Source: Alphaproteobacteria bacterium (lineage in GTDB: Bacteria > Pseudomonadota > Alphaproteobacteria > Micropepsales > Micropepsaceae). From it: 64,000 nt of DNA. Below are positions 17,262-26,071 of this stretch, in pieces. Each line of letters begins with the position of its first letter. Positions within the stretch are counted from its first letter, which is position 1. The notes under the pieces were generated by a model, which did no database searches, was not told the DNA's origin, and worked only from the letters and a program-made list of their open reading frames with translations. The position numbers and the translations under genes were made by a program. The DNA lies in NCBI GenBank assembly GCA_025350465.1, contig JANXXU010000008.1, positions 186,001 to 250,000 of the forward strand, given 5' to 3'.

Positions 17262-17339
17262 GGGCACCCCTTTGGATCGTCGAGGCTCGCGCTTTACCTC
17301 GATTCCGTCAAGGAAGTGACTTACGTCTAGGGCCGGAAA

Positions 17340-17744
17340 TCAAAAGGCGGCGCAGATGTTTTCGTCGACGCGCAGCACGGCCTCCTGTGCGAACGCGTGC
17401 TTATAGCTTTCGATGATCGCGCCGATCGTTGCGTTGTCCCTGGCGCCGCCGTCATGGATGCGGATCAAGACCTTGCTGTTTTCCGAAATCGTACGCTTTG
17501 CTTCCTCGCTCAGCCAAAATCCGCGAGCGTCGAGAATCGTGAAGCCCTCCGGAAAACGGGGCGCGATCTCGTGCTCGACGAAGGCTTGCCACTCACGCGC
17601 GCTGACCGCGCCTTGCGCTTTCGCCAAACCGAAATAGAGGTGCGTCTCGATCGCGGGTTTGCCGGCAAGGCAGGCGCGCGGCTGATCGACAGCGCTGCAT
17701 GCGGCAAGGGCGAGCACTAGCCACATCGCGAGCGACGCCCTCAC
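17340..17744 (-). CDS. DUF3574 lipoprotein
   Basis: 134-residue protein with a lipoprotein signal (LVLALAACSAVD, Cys near residue 16) and a DUF3574 domain: ETHLYFGLAKAQGAVSAREW, PRFPEGFTILDARG, SKVLIRIHD and VLRVDENICAAF. Function unknown; family members are small exported proteins. The track ORF of 392 codons reads through the upstream gene in another frame; only this C-terminal part is real. The GTG start at 17744 overlaps the TGA of the membrane-protein gene by four bases (GTGA), indicating an operon and coupled translation. Confidence 0.85.
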   Translation of the reverse strand: MRASLAMWLVLALAACSAVDQPRACLAGKPAIETHLYFGLAKAQGAVSAREWQAFVEHEIAPRFPEGFTILDARGFWLSEEAKRTISENSKVLIRIHDGGARDNATIGAIIESYKHAFAQEAVLRVDENICAAF

Positions 17745-18352
17745 AAGCCGGCTCCCGACCACCAGATCGCGAGCCAAATGGTGCCCGCGACAATCAACGT
17801 CTGAACGATCAAGAACGGCCACATCACGCGCGGCTTTAGCCAGTCCCAGTCTTTGGCTTCGCCATAGGCGGCGAGCGACTCGGAAAGCGTATAGAGCCCG
17901 AACGCCGAGCCCACTGCACCAATTCCGCCGGTGCCTGCGACGCCGACCCATACGAGTACGCGGCTGCCGAGGTGGCCCGCGAGCGCGATCACGCGCTCGA
18001 TCGTGAAGTTGCGCCACGTCATGACCCGCATCGGCGACTTGGGGTCTTTTCTCTTCCCGGTCTTCTTCTCGATGCCGCCGGCGAGCGCTGCCGGCAACAG
18101 CACCAGCATCTCCATGCTGGCCGCACCGAGTGCAAACGCCCCCGCGTCCCACAACGTCGCCGGCCAGACCATGAAGGCAATCGCTGCAAGCCCAAGCTCG
18201 CACAGCGTCGACCACACGCCCGAAAGGACCGCGGTCACCCAATCGCGCAGCTGCACCGTAACGCCGCGCTGGAACGCGACGTCGCCCGCGATCTTGAGCG
18301 CGACCGCAACGGCCCACGCCGCGGCACCGGTCAAAAGCCAATGAAACAGCAT
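17741..18352 (-). CDS. Multi-pass membrane protein, unknown family
   Basis: 203-residue integral membrane protein with about five hydrophobic segments (LLTGAAAWAVAVALKIAG; LCELGLAAIAFMVWPATLW; FALGAASMEMLVLLPAALAGG; VLVWVGVAGTGGIGAVGSAFGLY; FLIVQTLIVAGTIWLAIWW) and a charged loop, EKKTGKRKDPKSP. I do not recognise the family. Its stop overlaps the start of the DUF3574 lipoprotein gene, so the two are expressed together and may act together at the envelope. The ATG at 18352 begins directly with hydrophobic residues. Confidence 0.75.
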   Translation of the reverse strand: MLFHWLLTGAAAWAVAVALKIAGDVAFQRGVTVQLRDWVTAVLSGVWSTLCELGLAAIAFMVWPATLWDAGAFALGAASMEMLVLLPAALAGGIEKKTGKRKDPKSPMRVMTWRNFTIERVIALAGHLGSRVLVWVGVAGTGGIGAVGSAFGLYTLSESLAAYGEAKDWDWLKPRVMWPFLIVQTLIVAGTIWLAIWWSGAGL

Positions 18353-18498
18353 TGAGACCCGAGATCCGAAAAACTGCCGCGATTCGACGGAAGCCTCTCA
18401 CATAGCGCTTCGGAAAACCACGCGCGGCAGTTGCCGTCGCGCATTTACCCAGGCGCGCCGGCTCTCTAACGTGGCTCGCAAAGGGCGAGGATCCAGGC

Positions 18499-20142
18499 AT
18501 GACAAACGCGCATCGCAAATTTTGGGGTTGGGGTACGGAAGATCAGACCGCCAGCGCCGAGGAGCGCGCATTCCTCGGCGCCGCCCTTGCCAAGCGCTAT
18601 GCGACCGCCCTGCCGACGCCGGTGCCACCGCCCAAGGTCGAAGACATCGCGTTGCGCGCACCGCGCTTGGCCGTGCCGTCCAATTTGCAACGCATCGCAA
18701 CAACCGACCAGCGCGAGCGGTTGATCCATGCCTACGGCAAATCGTTCCCTGACTCTGTACGCATGTTTCAGCGCCATGTTCCCCATCCCCCTGATGTCGT
18801 CGTCTATCCCGAGAGCGAAGCCGATATCGTGGCGACACTCGACTGGGCCGGACGCGCCGGAGCGGCTGTCATTCCGTTCGGTGGCGGCTCGAGTGTCGTG
18901 GGCGGTGTCGAATGCGACGTCGGCGACAGCTACAAAGGCGTCATCACGATCGATCTCGCCAAACTCGCGGGCGTCTTGGAGATCGACCGCGAAAGCCGCG
19001 CCGCACGCATCGAGGCGGGCGTTTTCGGCCCCGCGCTCGAAGCGCAGCTGAAACCGCACGGGCTCACGCTGCGCCATTTTCCGCAAAGCTTCGAGTATTC
19101 GACCCTAGGTGGTTGGATCGCCACCAGATCGGGCGGCCACTACGCGACGCTCTACACCCACATCGACGACTTCGTGCAAAGCATGCGCGTCATTACGCCC
19201 GCGGGCCCAATCGAGACGCGCCGCTTGCCGGGCTCGGGCGCCGGTCCGCAACCAGAGCGCCTCTTCCTCGGCTCCGAGGGAATCTTGGGCATCATCACGG
19301 AAGCGTGGATGCGCCTGCAGGATCAACCCAAATTCCGCGCCAGCGCGACTGCGCGGTTCGCCGATTTCTTGGCCGGCGCCCGCGCCGTGCGCGCGCTCGG
19401 TCAAGCCGGTCTCTACCCATCAAATTGTCGCTTGATCGATGCGAACGAAGCCGCCGGCGCTGGCGCGGGTTCGGCCGGTTCTCTTCTCGTGCTCGGATTT
19501 GAGGGTGCCGATCATCCGCTCGACGCCTGGATGTCGCGTGCACTTGAACTCGTGCGTGATCACGGCGGACTGATCGTGAACGATCAACCGAAGGAAGGCG
19601 CAAGCGGCCACCGCCTTGGTGCCGCCGGCGCGTGGCGCAACGCGTTCTTGCGGGCACCATTCTATCGCGAAGTCTTGGTGCCGTCGGGTTTGATCGCCGA
19701 TACGTTCGAGACGGCGATCACTTGGGACAAATTCCAGGCCTTTTATGCAACGGTCACCAGCCGCATGCAGGAAGTCTTGGCCCGCGTGACCGGACGTCCA
19801 GGCACCGTCACCTGCCGATTCACGCACGTCTATCCCGATGGCCCGGCGCCCTACTTCACCTTTCAAGCGCTCGGCCGCTTCGACGCGCTTCTTGACCAGT
19901 GGCGCACGATCAAGGAAGCGGCGAACGACGTAGTCATTGCCGCCGGTGGAACCAGTACGCATCACCATGCCGTCGGCCGCGATCACCGCTCCGGATACGC
20001 ACGTGAATGTCCGCCGCTCTTCGCCGACGCCCTTCGCGCTGCAAAGAGCCGCCTTGATCCGCAAGGGCTGATGAACCCCGGCGTCCTCATTGATCCGGCC
20101 GACCGCGTCGTGGGTATTCGTGGCGCCATGCGGCCCGGCTAG
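18499..20142 (+). CDS. FAD-binding oxidase, alkyl-DHAP synthase-like
   Basis: 547-residue VAO/PCMH-type flavoenzyme. The FAD domain shows PDVVVYPESEADIV, IPFGGGSSVVGGVEC and the FPQSFEYSTLGGWIATRSGG block. The C terminus has STHHHAVGRDH and LDPQGLMNPGVLIDP. Overall arrangement and these motifs resemble alkyldihydroxyacetonephosphate synthase (AGPS), which makes ether lipids in eukaryotes. Bacterial relatives are widespread and mostly of unknown substrate, so the ether-lipid reaction is not assumed. The ATG at 18499 is close to an upstream AAAGGGCGAGGAT. Nothing in the neighbouring genes clarifies the pathway. Confidence 0.87.
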   Translation: MTNAHRKFWGWGTEDQTASAEERAFLGAALAKRYATALPTPVPPPKVEDIALRAPRLAVPSNLQRIATTDQRERLIHAYGKSFPDSVRMFQRHVPHPPDVVVYPESEADIVATLDWAGRAGAAVIPFGGGSSVVGGVECDVGDSYKGVITIDLAKLAGVLEIDRESRAARIEAGVFGPALEAQLKPHGLTLRHFPQSFEYSTLGGWIATRSGGHYATLYTHIDDFVQSMRVITPAGPIETRRLPGSGAGPQPERLFLGSEGILGIITEAWMRLQDQPKFRASATARFADFLAGARAVRALGQAGLYPSNCRLIDANEAAGAGAGSAGSLLVLGFEGADHPLDAWMSRALELVRDHGGLIVNDQPKEGASGHRLGAAGAWRNAFLRAPFYREVLVPSGLIADTFETAITWDKFQAFYATVTSRMQEVLARVTGRPGTVTCRFTHVYPDGPAPYFTFQALGRFDALLDQWRTIKEAANDVVIAAGGTSTHHHAVGRDHRSGYARECPPLFADALRAAKSRLDPQGLMNPGVLIDPADRVVGIRGAMRPG

Positions 20143-20246
20143 CCCACCTGTGGCGCAGATGTCCGCATGGCCGACGAATCCATCGAGAGACCCGGCGAAG
20201 GCGCATCTGACGGCTGTCGAGGCGCCATCCGGAGGGCTTGACGAGG

Positions 20247-20275
20247 TGGCTGAACGCCCCTTGCGCTCCTATAAT
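20247..20275 (+). promoter_or_regulatory. Possible promoter for SRPBCC gene
   Basis: A perfect TATAAT at 20270-20275 lies 51 bases upstream of the SRPBCC/GyrI start. The best -35 at normal spacing is a poor TGGCTG; a TTGACG lies too far upstream (26-base spacer). Only the -10 is convincing. Confidence 0.35.
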
Positions 20276-20326
20276 TTAGGGTAACAGTTGAGTCCCGCGT
20301 CAGGAGCGTGGGACGGGCGGGGCGGT

Positions 20327-21415
20327 ATGATTCGCAACATTCTCATCGGCATTGTTGTGCTTGTCGCCGCCGTCGTCGGCGTCGCGTTCCTACTGCCGCA
20401 GCATCCGCACGTTCAACGCGACGCCGTTGTCGGCGCCTCGCCCGAACAGGTCTTTGCCATCGTCAACGACATGTCGCGGCTGACCGATTGGTCGCCCTGG
20501 GTAAAGATGGACCCGGACATCAAATTGAAATTCGACGGCCCGGCCAAGGGCGTCGGCGCGAAGATGTTATGGACGAGCGCGAAGCTCGGCAACGGCTCTA
20601 TCACCATCACGCAAAGCACGCCGTTTTCTGAAATCAAGACCGCACTTGATTTCGGCGGTGCCGGCACCTCCACAGCGACGTTTGCGTTCGCCCCGTCCGA
20701 CGGCGGGACGAAAGTGACGTGGAGCTTCGATACCGATGCAGGCATGAGTCCGATCGCGCGCTATTTCGGCCTCTTCGCCGACAGCATGATCGGCAAGGAC
20801 TACGAGACCGGCCTCGCCTCGTTGAAGGACCTCGCCGAGTCCGATGCGAAGGTCGACGCTGCTGCCGCGCAAGCCCAAGAAGCTGCCGCGGCGCCGCCCG
20901 ATGTTCCGCCGCTGCCCGCCGCCGCCGATCCGGCAAAGGGGCCTGAAGTCTTGATGGTCGAAGCCCATCCCATCGTCATGACCCGCGCGAGCGCCAACGC
21001 AAACGATGCCGCCGCCGTAAGCGCCGCCCTGGGTGCTGCGAACCAGAAGATCTTGAACTACGCCGAGAAGCACAATTTGACGCTCGGCGGCGCGCCTCTC
21101 GCGATTACGATCTCGCACGACCCGGCGGGCAAGTGGACGTTCGATGCGGCTCTGCCGCTCGACACGCCGCCGGCGAGCCCGCCTGCGCAGGAGGACGGCG
21201 TAAAGGTTGGCCAAACCTATGCCGGCAAAGTCGTCAAGCTGACGCACAAGGGGCCGTACACGTCGTTGAACGACACTTACGCGCGCATTCACGCCTACAC
21301 GAAAGCCAACAACCTGAAGGAAGGTACGACCTCGTGGGAAGAATACGTCAATGATCCCGGTGAGACCGCCGAAGAAGATCTGCTGACCAACGTTTATGTC
21401 GTCGTGAAGGAATAG
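20327..21415 (+). CDS. Membrane-anchored SRPBCC + GyrI-like domain protein
   Basis: 362-residue protein made of an N-terminal membrane anchor (ILIGIVVLVAAVVGVAFLL), a SRPBCC/polyketide-cyclase-like domain (~30-180; VGASPEQVFAIVNDMSRLTDW, GGTKVTWSFD), an Ala/Pro-rich linker, and a C-terminal GyrI-like effector-binding domain (~215-362; GKVVKLTHKGPYTSLNDTYARIHAY). Both domains bind hydrophobic or aromatic small ligands in other proteins. ATG 20327 is chosen because it starts the anchor; the track begins 13 codons earlier. The DUF3052 gene follows after seven bases, implying an operon. Confidence 0.83.
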   Translation: MIRNILIGIVVLVAAVVGVAFLLPQHPHVQRDAVVGASPEQVFAIVNDMSRLTDWSPWVKMDPDIKLKFDGPAKGVGAKMLWTSAKLGNGSITITQSTPFSEIKTALDFGGAGTSTATFAFAPSDGGTKVTWSFDTDAGMSPIARYFGLFADSMIGKDYETGLASLKDLAESDAKVDAAAAQAQEAAAAPPDVPPLPAAADPAKGPEVLMVEAHPIVMTRASANANDAAAVSAALGAANQKILNYAEKHNLTLGGAPLAITISHDPAGKWTFDAALPLDTPPASPPAQEDGVKVGQTYAGKVVKLTHKGPYTSLNDTYARIHAYTKANNLKEGTTSWEEYVNDPGETAEEDLLTNVYVVVKE

Positions 21416-21422
21416 GTGGCCC

Positions 21423-21869
21423 TTGGCAAAAGCCAAGGCACCCTCCGCCGGATATTCCGGCACACCGCTGCTGAAGAAACTAGGCTACGGGCCTGAGCAA
21501 GCGGCCGCGTTGATCGACGTGCCGAAGATGCTGCGCTCCCATCTTACCGCGGCGAAATTCAAGGCGCTCGTCGATGCGTCGATCGACGCCTGTGCCACGC
21601 TCAAGGGTCCACTCGATATCGTGCATGTGTTCTCGGTCGAGCGTGCCAAACTAAAACGAGCGCTGCCGCATTTGATGAAGCGCCTCGCGCCCGCCGGCAT
21701 GATCTGGGTTTCGTGGCCGAAGAAGGCCGCGAAGGTCGAAACCGACATTACCGAAGACGTCATCCGCGCCGAAGCGCTTCCGCTGGGCCTTGTCGACGTG
21801 AAGGTCTGCGCCGTCGACGAAACTTGGTCGGGATTGAAACTGGTGATCAGGAAAGAACTGCGTGGCTGA
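21423..21869 (+). CDS. DUF3052 family protein
   Basis: 148-residue soluble protein of the DUF3052 family: SAGYSGTPLLKKLGYG at the N terminus, DIVHVFSVERAKLKRALPHLM, then GMIWVSWPKKAAKVETDITED and a C-terminal VKVCAVDETWSGLKLVIRKE. The family has no established function. It starts at TTG 21423, with AGGTGG a few bases upstream. It lies seven bases behind the SRPBCC/GyrI gene and about 20 bases before a small exported protein, suggesting one transcription unit. Confidence 0.83.
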   Translation: MAKAKAPSAGYSGTPLLKKLGYGPEQAAALIDVPKMLRSHLTAAKFKALVDASIDACATLKGPLDIVHVFSVERAKLKRALPHLMKRLAPAGMIWVSWPKKAAKVETDITEDVIRAEALPLGLVDVKVCAVDETWSGLKLVIRKELRG

Positions 21870-21890
21870 ATCAACTTGAGGAGAACAGGA

Positions 21891-22319
21891 ATGATGCGTC
21901 GGTTTCTTGTTGCGAGTCTCGTGGCGCTTTGCGCCGGCCCGGCCTTGGCAGATGGCAGCACACCGGCCAAGACAGGGTTGCCGGGCACGACATGGGCGTT
22001 GGATTGCACGGTTCCGGCGAGCGCGAGCAATTATTATCTAATCTACAGCGTCGCTTCGAACGGCAATTTGGTGGAGACGATGCGCTCGACCGGTAAAGAC
22101 AAGCCTCGGGAGATTCGTAACATCCAGCTGATTTCTTCAAGCTGGGTTCTCTACACGTTGGATGATACCGACGGGGAAGCGGTCAACATCTTGACCTTCA
22201 CCGGAACGGACGGCCGTAAGAAGTCGTGGTGGTCGGTCGGTCACGACGGGAAGGCATATATTCGAGACGGCAAATTCCCCGACGGCGGCGAGCCCCCATG
22301 GTTCAAGCGGTGTAAATAG
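21891..22319 (+). CDS. Small exported hypothetical protein
   Basis: 142-residue protein with a clear signal peptide (LVASLVALCAGPALADG), processed near residue 21. The mature part is beta-rich (SNYYLIYSVASNGNLVETM; DDTDGEAVNILTFTGTDGRK) and ends PPWFKRCK, with two mature cysteines (LDCTV and FKRCK) that could pair. Family unknown. GAGGAGAACAGGA precedes ATG 21891; the track starts five codons earlier at a TTG inside that ribosome-binding region. It may be cotranscribed with the DUF3052 gene. Confidence 0.72.
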   Translation: MMRRFLVASLVALCAGPALADGSTPAKTGLPGTTWALDCTVPASASNYYLIYSVASNGNLVETMRSTGKDKPREIRNIQLISSSWVLYTLDDTDGEAVNILTFTGTDGRKKSWWSVGHDGKAYIRDGKFPDGGEPPWFKRCK

Positions 22320-22341
22320 TCGCCGGCGTTCGTTATTATTT

Positions 22342-22505
22342 GTCATCCGGCCTTAGTGGAGCCAGATCGCGAAGCGATCCGTTCGCGACGGTTAGAGCCG
22401 GGACCCAGCGGTCGTCGATCTCGAAGCCCCGTCCCCTGGGTCCCGGATAGTAAGGCTCACGATCCAACCGCTCCGCGGTCGGGTTCGCCTAACTTCCGGG
22501 ATGAC
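22342..22505. repeat. Long imperfect inverted repeat, intergenic
   Basis: Outer arms gtcatccgg (22342) and ccgggatgac (to 22505), inner arms gggacccag and ctgggtccc. Such gtcatcc...ggatgac elements are typical dispersed intergenic repeats in alphaproteobacterial genomes. It ends about 40 bases before the E1-like gene start, so it may also form part of that gene's leader. Confidence 0.6.
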
Positions 22506-22545
22506 CATCTGTTGTTGGCGATTCAGTGTGCTATGCCTTGTCATA

Positions 22546-24945
22546 ATGAGCGCCGCCGCCGACCGCTTGAAAATCCTTGCCGAGCTTGAGAAGAAAATTC
22601 TCTGGCTCGCGAGCTGGACGATCCACAACGCCAACCACCTTCGCGACAGCGACGATGGCGTAAAGGTCGGCGGTCATCAGGCCTCGTCCGCATCGCTCGC
22701 CACCATCATGACGGCACTTTATTTTGCTGTGTTGAAACCGGAAGATCGCGTCGCGGTGAAGCCGCACGCGAGCCCGAACTTTCATGCCATCAACTATTTG
22801 ATGGATTTGCAGACGCGCGAAAAGCTCGAAAACTTCCGCGGCTACAAGGGCGCACAGAGTTACCCGTCGCGCACGAAGGACGTCGATGACGTCGATTTCT
22901 CGACCGGCTCTGTCGGCCTCGGTGTCGCTCAAACGCTGTTCTCGTCGCTCGTCCAAGACTACGTGCGCGCGCACGGTTGGGGCGACGATCGGCCGGAGGG
23001 CCGCATGGTCGCCCTCATCGGCGATGCCGAAATGGATGAGGGCAATATCTTCGAGGCGCTACTCGAAGGCTGGAAGCAGGGCGTGCGCAACACCTGGTGG
23101 ATCGTCGATTACAACCGCCAAAGTCTCGACGCCGTAATCCGCGAAGGCTTGTGGGCGCGCTTCGAAGCGATGTTCCGCAACTTCGGCTGGGACGTGGTGA
23201 TCCTGAAATACGGTTCCGAACTCGAAGCAGCATTCAAAGAAGCCGGCGGCGAAAAGCTTCGTGCTTGGCTCGACGCGTGTCCGAACCAGCTGTATTCGGC
23301 GCTGACCTTTCAAGGCGGCGCCGCGTGGCGCAAGCGACTGCTCGACGACATCGGCGATCAAGGCGCGGCAACGAAGCTGATCGAGAAGCGATCCGACGCC
23401 GAACTCGCAAAGCTGATGACCAACCTTGCGGGCCACGACCTGCCGTCCTTGCTCGATGCCTTCGAGAAGATCGATCACGATCGGCCGACCTGCTTCATCG
23501 CCTACACGATCAAAGGCTACGGCCTGCCGCTCGCGGGCCACAAAGACAACCACGCGGGCCTCATGACCGTCTCGCAGATGGAAAAGTTTCGCGCCGGCAT
23601 GCACGTCCGCGAAGGTCACGAATGGGACAGATTCGAGGGTCTCGAATTACCCGAGGCCGCGTTCGAAGCGTTCCTCAAGCAGGTCCCGTTCTTCTCCGCC
23701 GGCCGCCGCCGCTTCACCGCGCCACGCATCGAAGTGCCGGCGGAACTGAAAGTGCCGATCCAAGCGGCGATGTCGACGCAAGCGGGTTTCGGCAATCTGC
23801 TGAACGAGCTTGGTCGCGAGCAAAGTGAACTCGCCGCGCGCGTGGTGACGACCTCGCCCGATGTGACCGTCTCGACCAATCTGGGTGCTTGGGTCAATCG
23901 CCGGGGCCTCTTCGCCCACGAGGCGATGGCGGACACCTTCAAGAAGGAACGCATCCCCTCGACCTTCAATTGGGAATTCGGGCCGAAGGGTCAGCACATC
24001 GAGCTCGGCATCGCCGAGATGAACTTGTTCATCCTGCTCTCCGCACTCGGCCTCTCGCACACGATCAACGGCGTGCGCTTGCTGCCGATCGGCACGCTCT
24101 ACGATCCCTTCATCGCCCGCGGCCTCGATGCCTTGAACTATGCCTGCTATCAGGACGCGCGCTTCATTGTGGTGGCGACGCCATCGGGGATCACGCTCGC
24201 GCCCGAAGGCGGCGCGCATCAATCGATCGCCCAGCCGTTGATCGGTATGGCGCAAGACGGCCTCGCCGCGTTCGAACCTGCCTATGTCGATGAGCTGGCG
24301 GTGATGCTGCGTTTCGCTTTCGACTACATTCAGCGCGACGGCGAAGGCGAAGCCGACGAGCGCACCTGGCTGCGCGATCAAACCGGCGGCTCGATTTATC
24401 TGCGCCTCTCGACGCGCCCGCTCGAACAGCCCAAGCGCGAGATGTCGGGCGACATGCGCCAATCGATCATCGACGGCGCTTATTGGCTAAGACCGCCCGG
24501 CCCCAATCCGCAAGTCGTCGTCGCCTATTGCGGCGCCGTCGCGCCCGAAGCGATCGAAGCCGTCGGCATGATGGGAGAGGACCGCCGCGACGTCGGCCTC
24601 CTCGCCGTCACCTCGGCTGATCGTCTAAACGCCGGTTGGACGGCGGCCCAGCGCGCCCGCGAGCGCGGCCTCGTCGGCGCGCGTTCGCACATCGAACGCT
24701 TGCTCGCCGACGTGCCGCAGAACTGCGCGCTGGTGACGGTCCTTGACGGCCATCCCGCGACGCTCGGATGGCTCGGCAGCGTGCACGGCCATCGCGTGCG
24801 CGCGCTGGGCGTGGAGCATTTCGGGCAAACAGGAACGATCGCAGACCTCTACCGTCACTACGGCATCGACGCCAACGCCATCGTCCGCGCCGCCGAAACC
24901 ATCGCTCCGGGGCGTCCGATAAGGCATTTGCGGGCGATTGGATAG
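22546..24945 (+). CDS. Pyruvate dehydrogenase E1 / transketolase-like thiamine enzyme
   Basis: 799-residue single-chain thiamine diphosphate enzyme of the homodimeric AceE/transketolase-like type. The cofactor motif region is GDAEMDEGNIFEALLEGW with DYNRQSLD. The middle pyrimidine-binding region has FNWEFGPKGQHIELGIAEMN, and the C-terminal domain carries the VTVLDGHPATLGWLGSVHG block. AceE catalyses oxidative decarboxylation of pyruvate and acetylates lipoyl E2, but no E2 or E3 gene is nearby, so this could be a solitary transketolase-like paralogue. ATG 22546 (MSAAADRLK) fits the family start better than the track start, which lies inside the upstream repeat. Confidence 0.87.
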   Translation: MSAAADRLKILAELEKKILWLASWTIHNANHLRDSDDGVKVGGHQASSASLATIMTALYFAVLKPEDRVAVKPHASPNFHAINYLMDLQTREKLENFRGYKGAQSYPSRTKDVDDVDFSTGSVGLGVAQTLFSSLVQDYVRAHGWGDDRPEGRMVALIGDAEMDEGNIFEALLEGWKQGVRNTWWIVDYNRQSLDAVIREGLWARFEAMFRNFGWDVVILKYGSELEAAFKEAGGEKLRAWLDACPNQLYSALTFQGGAAWRKRLLDDIGDQGAATKLIEKRSDAELAKLMTNLAGHDLPSLLDAFEKIDHDRPTCFIAYTIKGYGLPLAGHKDNHAGLMTVSQMEKFRAGMHVREGHEWDRFEGLELPEAAFEAFLKQVPFFSAGRRRFTAPRIEVPAELKVPIQAAMSTQAGFGNLLNELGREQSELAARVVTTSPDVTVSTNLGAWVNRRGLFAHEAMADTFKKERIPSTFNWEFGPKGQHIELGIAEMNLFILLSALGLSHTINGVRLLPIGTLYDPFIARGLDALNYACYQDARFIVVATPSGITLAPEGGAHQSIAQPLIGMAQDGLAAFEPAYVDELAVMLRFAFDYIQRDGEGEADERTWLRDQTGGSIYLRLSTRPLEQPKREMSGDMRQSIIDGAYWLRPPGPNPQVVVAYCGAVAPEAIEAVGMMGEDRRDVGLLAVTSADRLNAGWTAAQRARERGLVGARSHIERLLADVPQNCALVTVLDGHPATLGWLGSVHGHRVRALGVEHFGQTGTIADLYRHYGIDANAIVRAAETIAPGRPIRHLRAIG

Positions 24946-24956
24946 AACTGCCGTCG

Positions 24957-25925
24957 TTAACGGATTTCCAGCGCCTTCAACCGCGCCTGATAGGACGTCG
25001 CCAAGCAGGAGGCGAGCGCTTGTGCCGCGACCCGGCAGTGCGTGTCGCGCGCCGTCAGCCACGCGCGTTGTTCGCCCTTAAGTTTTTCGCGTGCCGGCGC
25101 GTCCACGGCCCATGCGAGCGCGTCGAAATATTTGTCCGATACATGACGGTCGAGCCTCGCCAATTCGCGCGTCGAGCAAATCGCATGCTCGACATCGGTG
25201 CCGGCTTTCGCGCAGTCGAACGAGGCCGCGGGCGCCAACGGGTCCGGGCGCATGAAGGATTTGATCTGCGCCAGCGGAATATGAACCTCTTGTGGTCCCA
25301 CCGCGTAAGCCGCCACCTGATAGGCGTCGAAGTGGAGCGCGAGTTCGTTCGGCTTGAGGATGAAGTTTCTGAAATTGTTGCCGTTCGCTGCAGCGCCGCG
25401 CGCGATCCAGTCCGTATCGCCCGATCCATCCGGGCCGCGGAGATCACGTTTCAGTGAGTCGATCGCAATGCGGCTGATGCGTTCGATACCGGCGTTGGTG
25501 AAAATCTCGCCGATCTCGACGCTGGCGCCGCTCGGCAGAACGAAGTTGAAAGCCGTGAAGTTCGAGTTGGGATGCGCGCCGCCCGTATATGTGTAGTACG
25601 TGAACAGCACACCGAACATCGCGGGATCGTTGCGTACGACCTCATAACTGAGTTCGCCCGAATAAGCCCGATCTTGCGGCGGGTGGTCCTCCGTCGCCGC
25701 CGACGCGAAGTCGCGAGCCATTCCGCGCGCCCAGGTGTCAATCTCGCGGTCGATCGCCTGGTTCCCGGTTTGCGGATAAGCGAACGTGATCTCGTAGGTC
25801 GGTTTTTTCTCGACGATCTTGCGTTCGATCACTGTGAGCTGCGCACTCGACGCCCAAAGCGTGCTGCCGAAGACAAGGCCGAACATTGCGGTTGCCGCGA
25901 CGGCAATTCTCGCTGCCGAAATCAT
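24957..25925 (-). CDS. Exported DUF3298 protein with LprI-like C terminus
   Basis: 322-residue protein with a signal peptide (IAVAATAMFGLVFGSTLWASS). Residues ~28-230 fit the DUF3298/RsiV-like region (IDREIDTWARGMARDFA, TYYTYTGGAHPNSNFTAFNF). The last ~85 residues resemble the LprI/DUF1311 lysozyme-inhibitor module (SFDCAKAGTDVEHAICS, LKGEQRAWLTARDTHC). RsiV is itself a lysozyme-binding protein, so the combination suggests binding of lysozyme or another muralytic enzyme in the periplasm. ATG 25925 begins the signal peptide; the track start is 36 codons upstream. It diverges from the sodC gene. The inhibitor role is inference. Confidence 0.8.
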   Translation of the reverse strand: MISAARIAVAATAMFGLVFGSTLWASSAQLTVIERKIVEKKPTYEITFAYPQTGNQAIDREIDTWARGMARDFASAATEDHPPQDRAYSGELSYEVVRNDPAMFGVLFTYYTYTGGAHPNSNFTAFNFVLPSGASVEIGEIFTNAGIERISRIAIDSLKRDLRGPDGSGDTDWIARGAAANGNNFRNFILKPNELALHFDAYQVAAYAVGPQEVHIPLAQIKSFMRPDPLAPAASFDCAKAGTDVEHAICSTRELARLDRHVSDKYFDALAWAVDAPAREKLKGEQRAWLTARDTHCRVAAQALASCLATSYQARLKALEIR

Positions 25926-26071
25926 TTGATTACGTGTCCCGCTACCGCGAATTGTCGCGGCAACGATGCGCCGTTTGCGGCCGGCGATGCAAGGTCGGCC
26001 GGCGTCGCGCGCCGCCATTGACCTTGAAGCCATGCGGGAGCAGCCTCGCGTCGGATATCAAGGAGTCCAAG

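Noticed and set aside
17340-18518. 392-codon ORF as a single protein
   Set aside because: Only its last 134 codons (DUF3574 lipoprotein) are coherent; the rest is an out-of-frame reading of the membrane-protein gene.
22546-24945. Complete pyruvate dehydrogenase operon
   Set aside because: Only an E1-like gene; no lipoyl E2 or E3 gene is found within the window.
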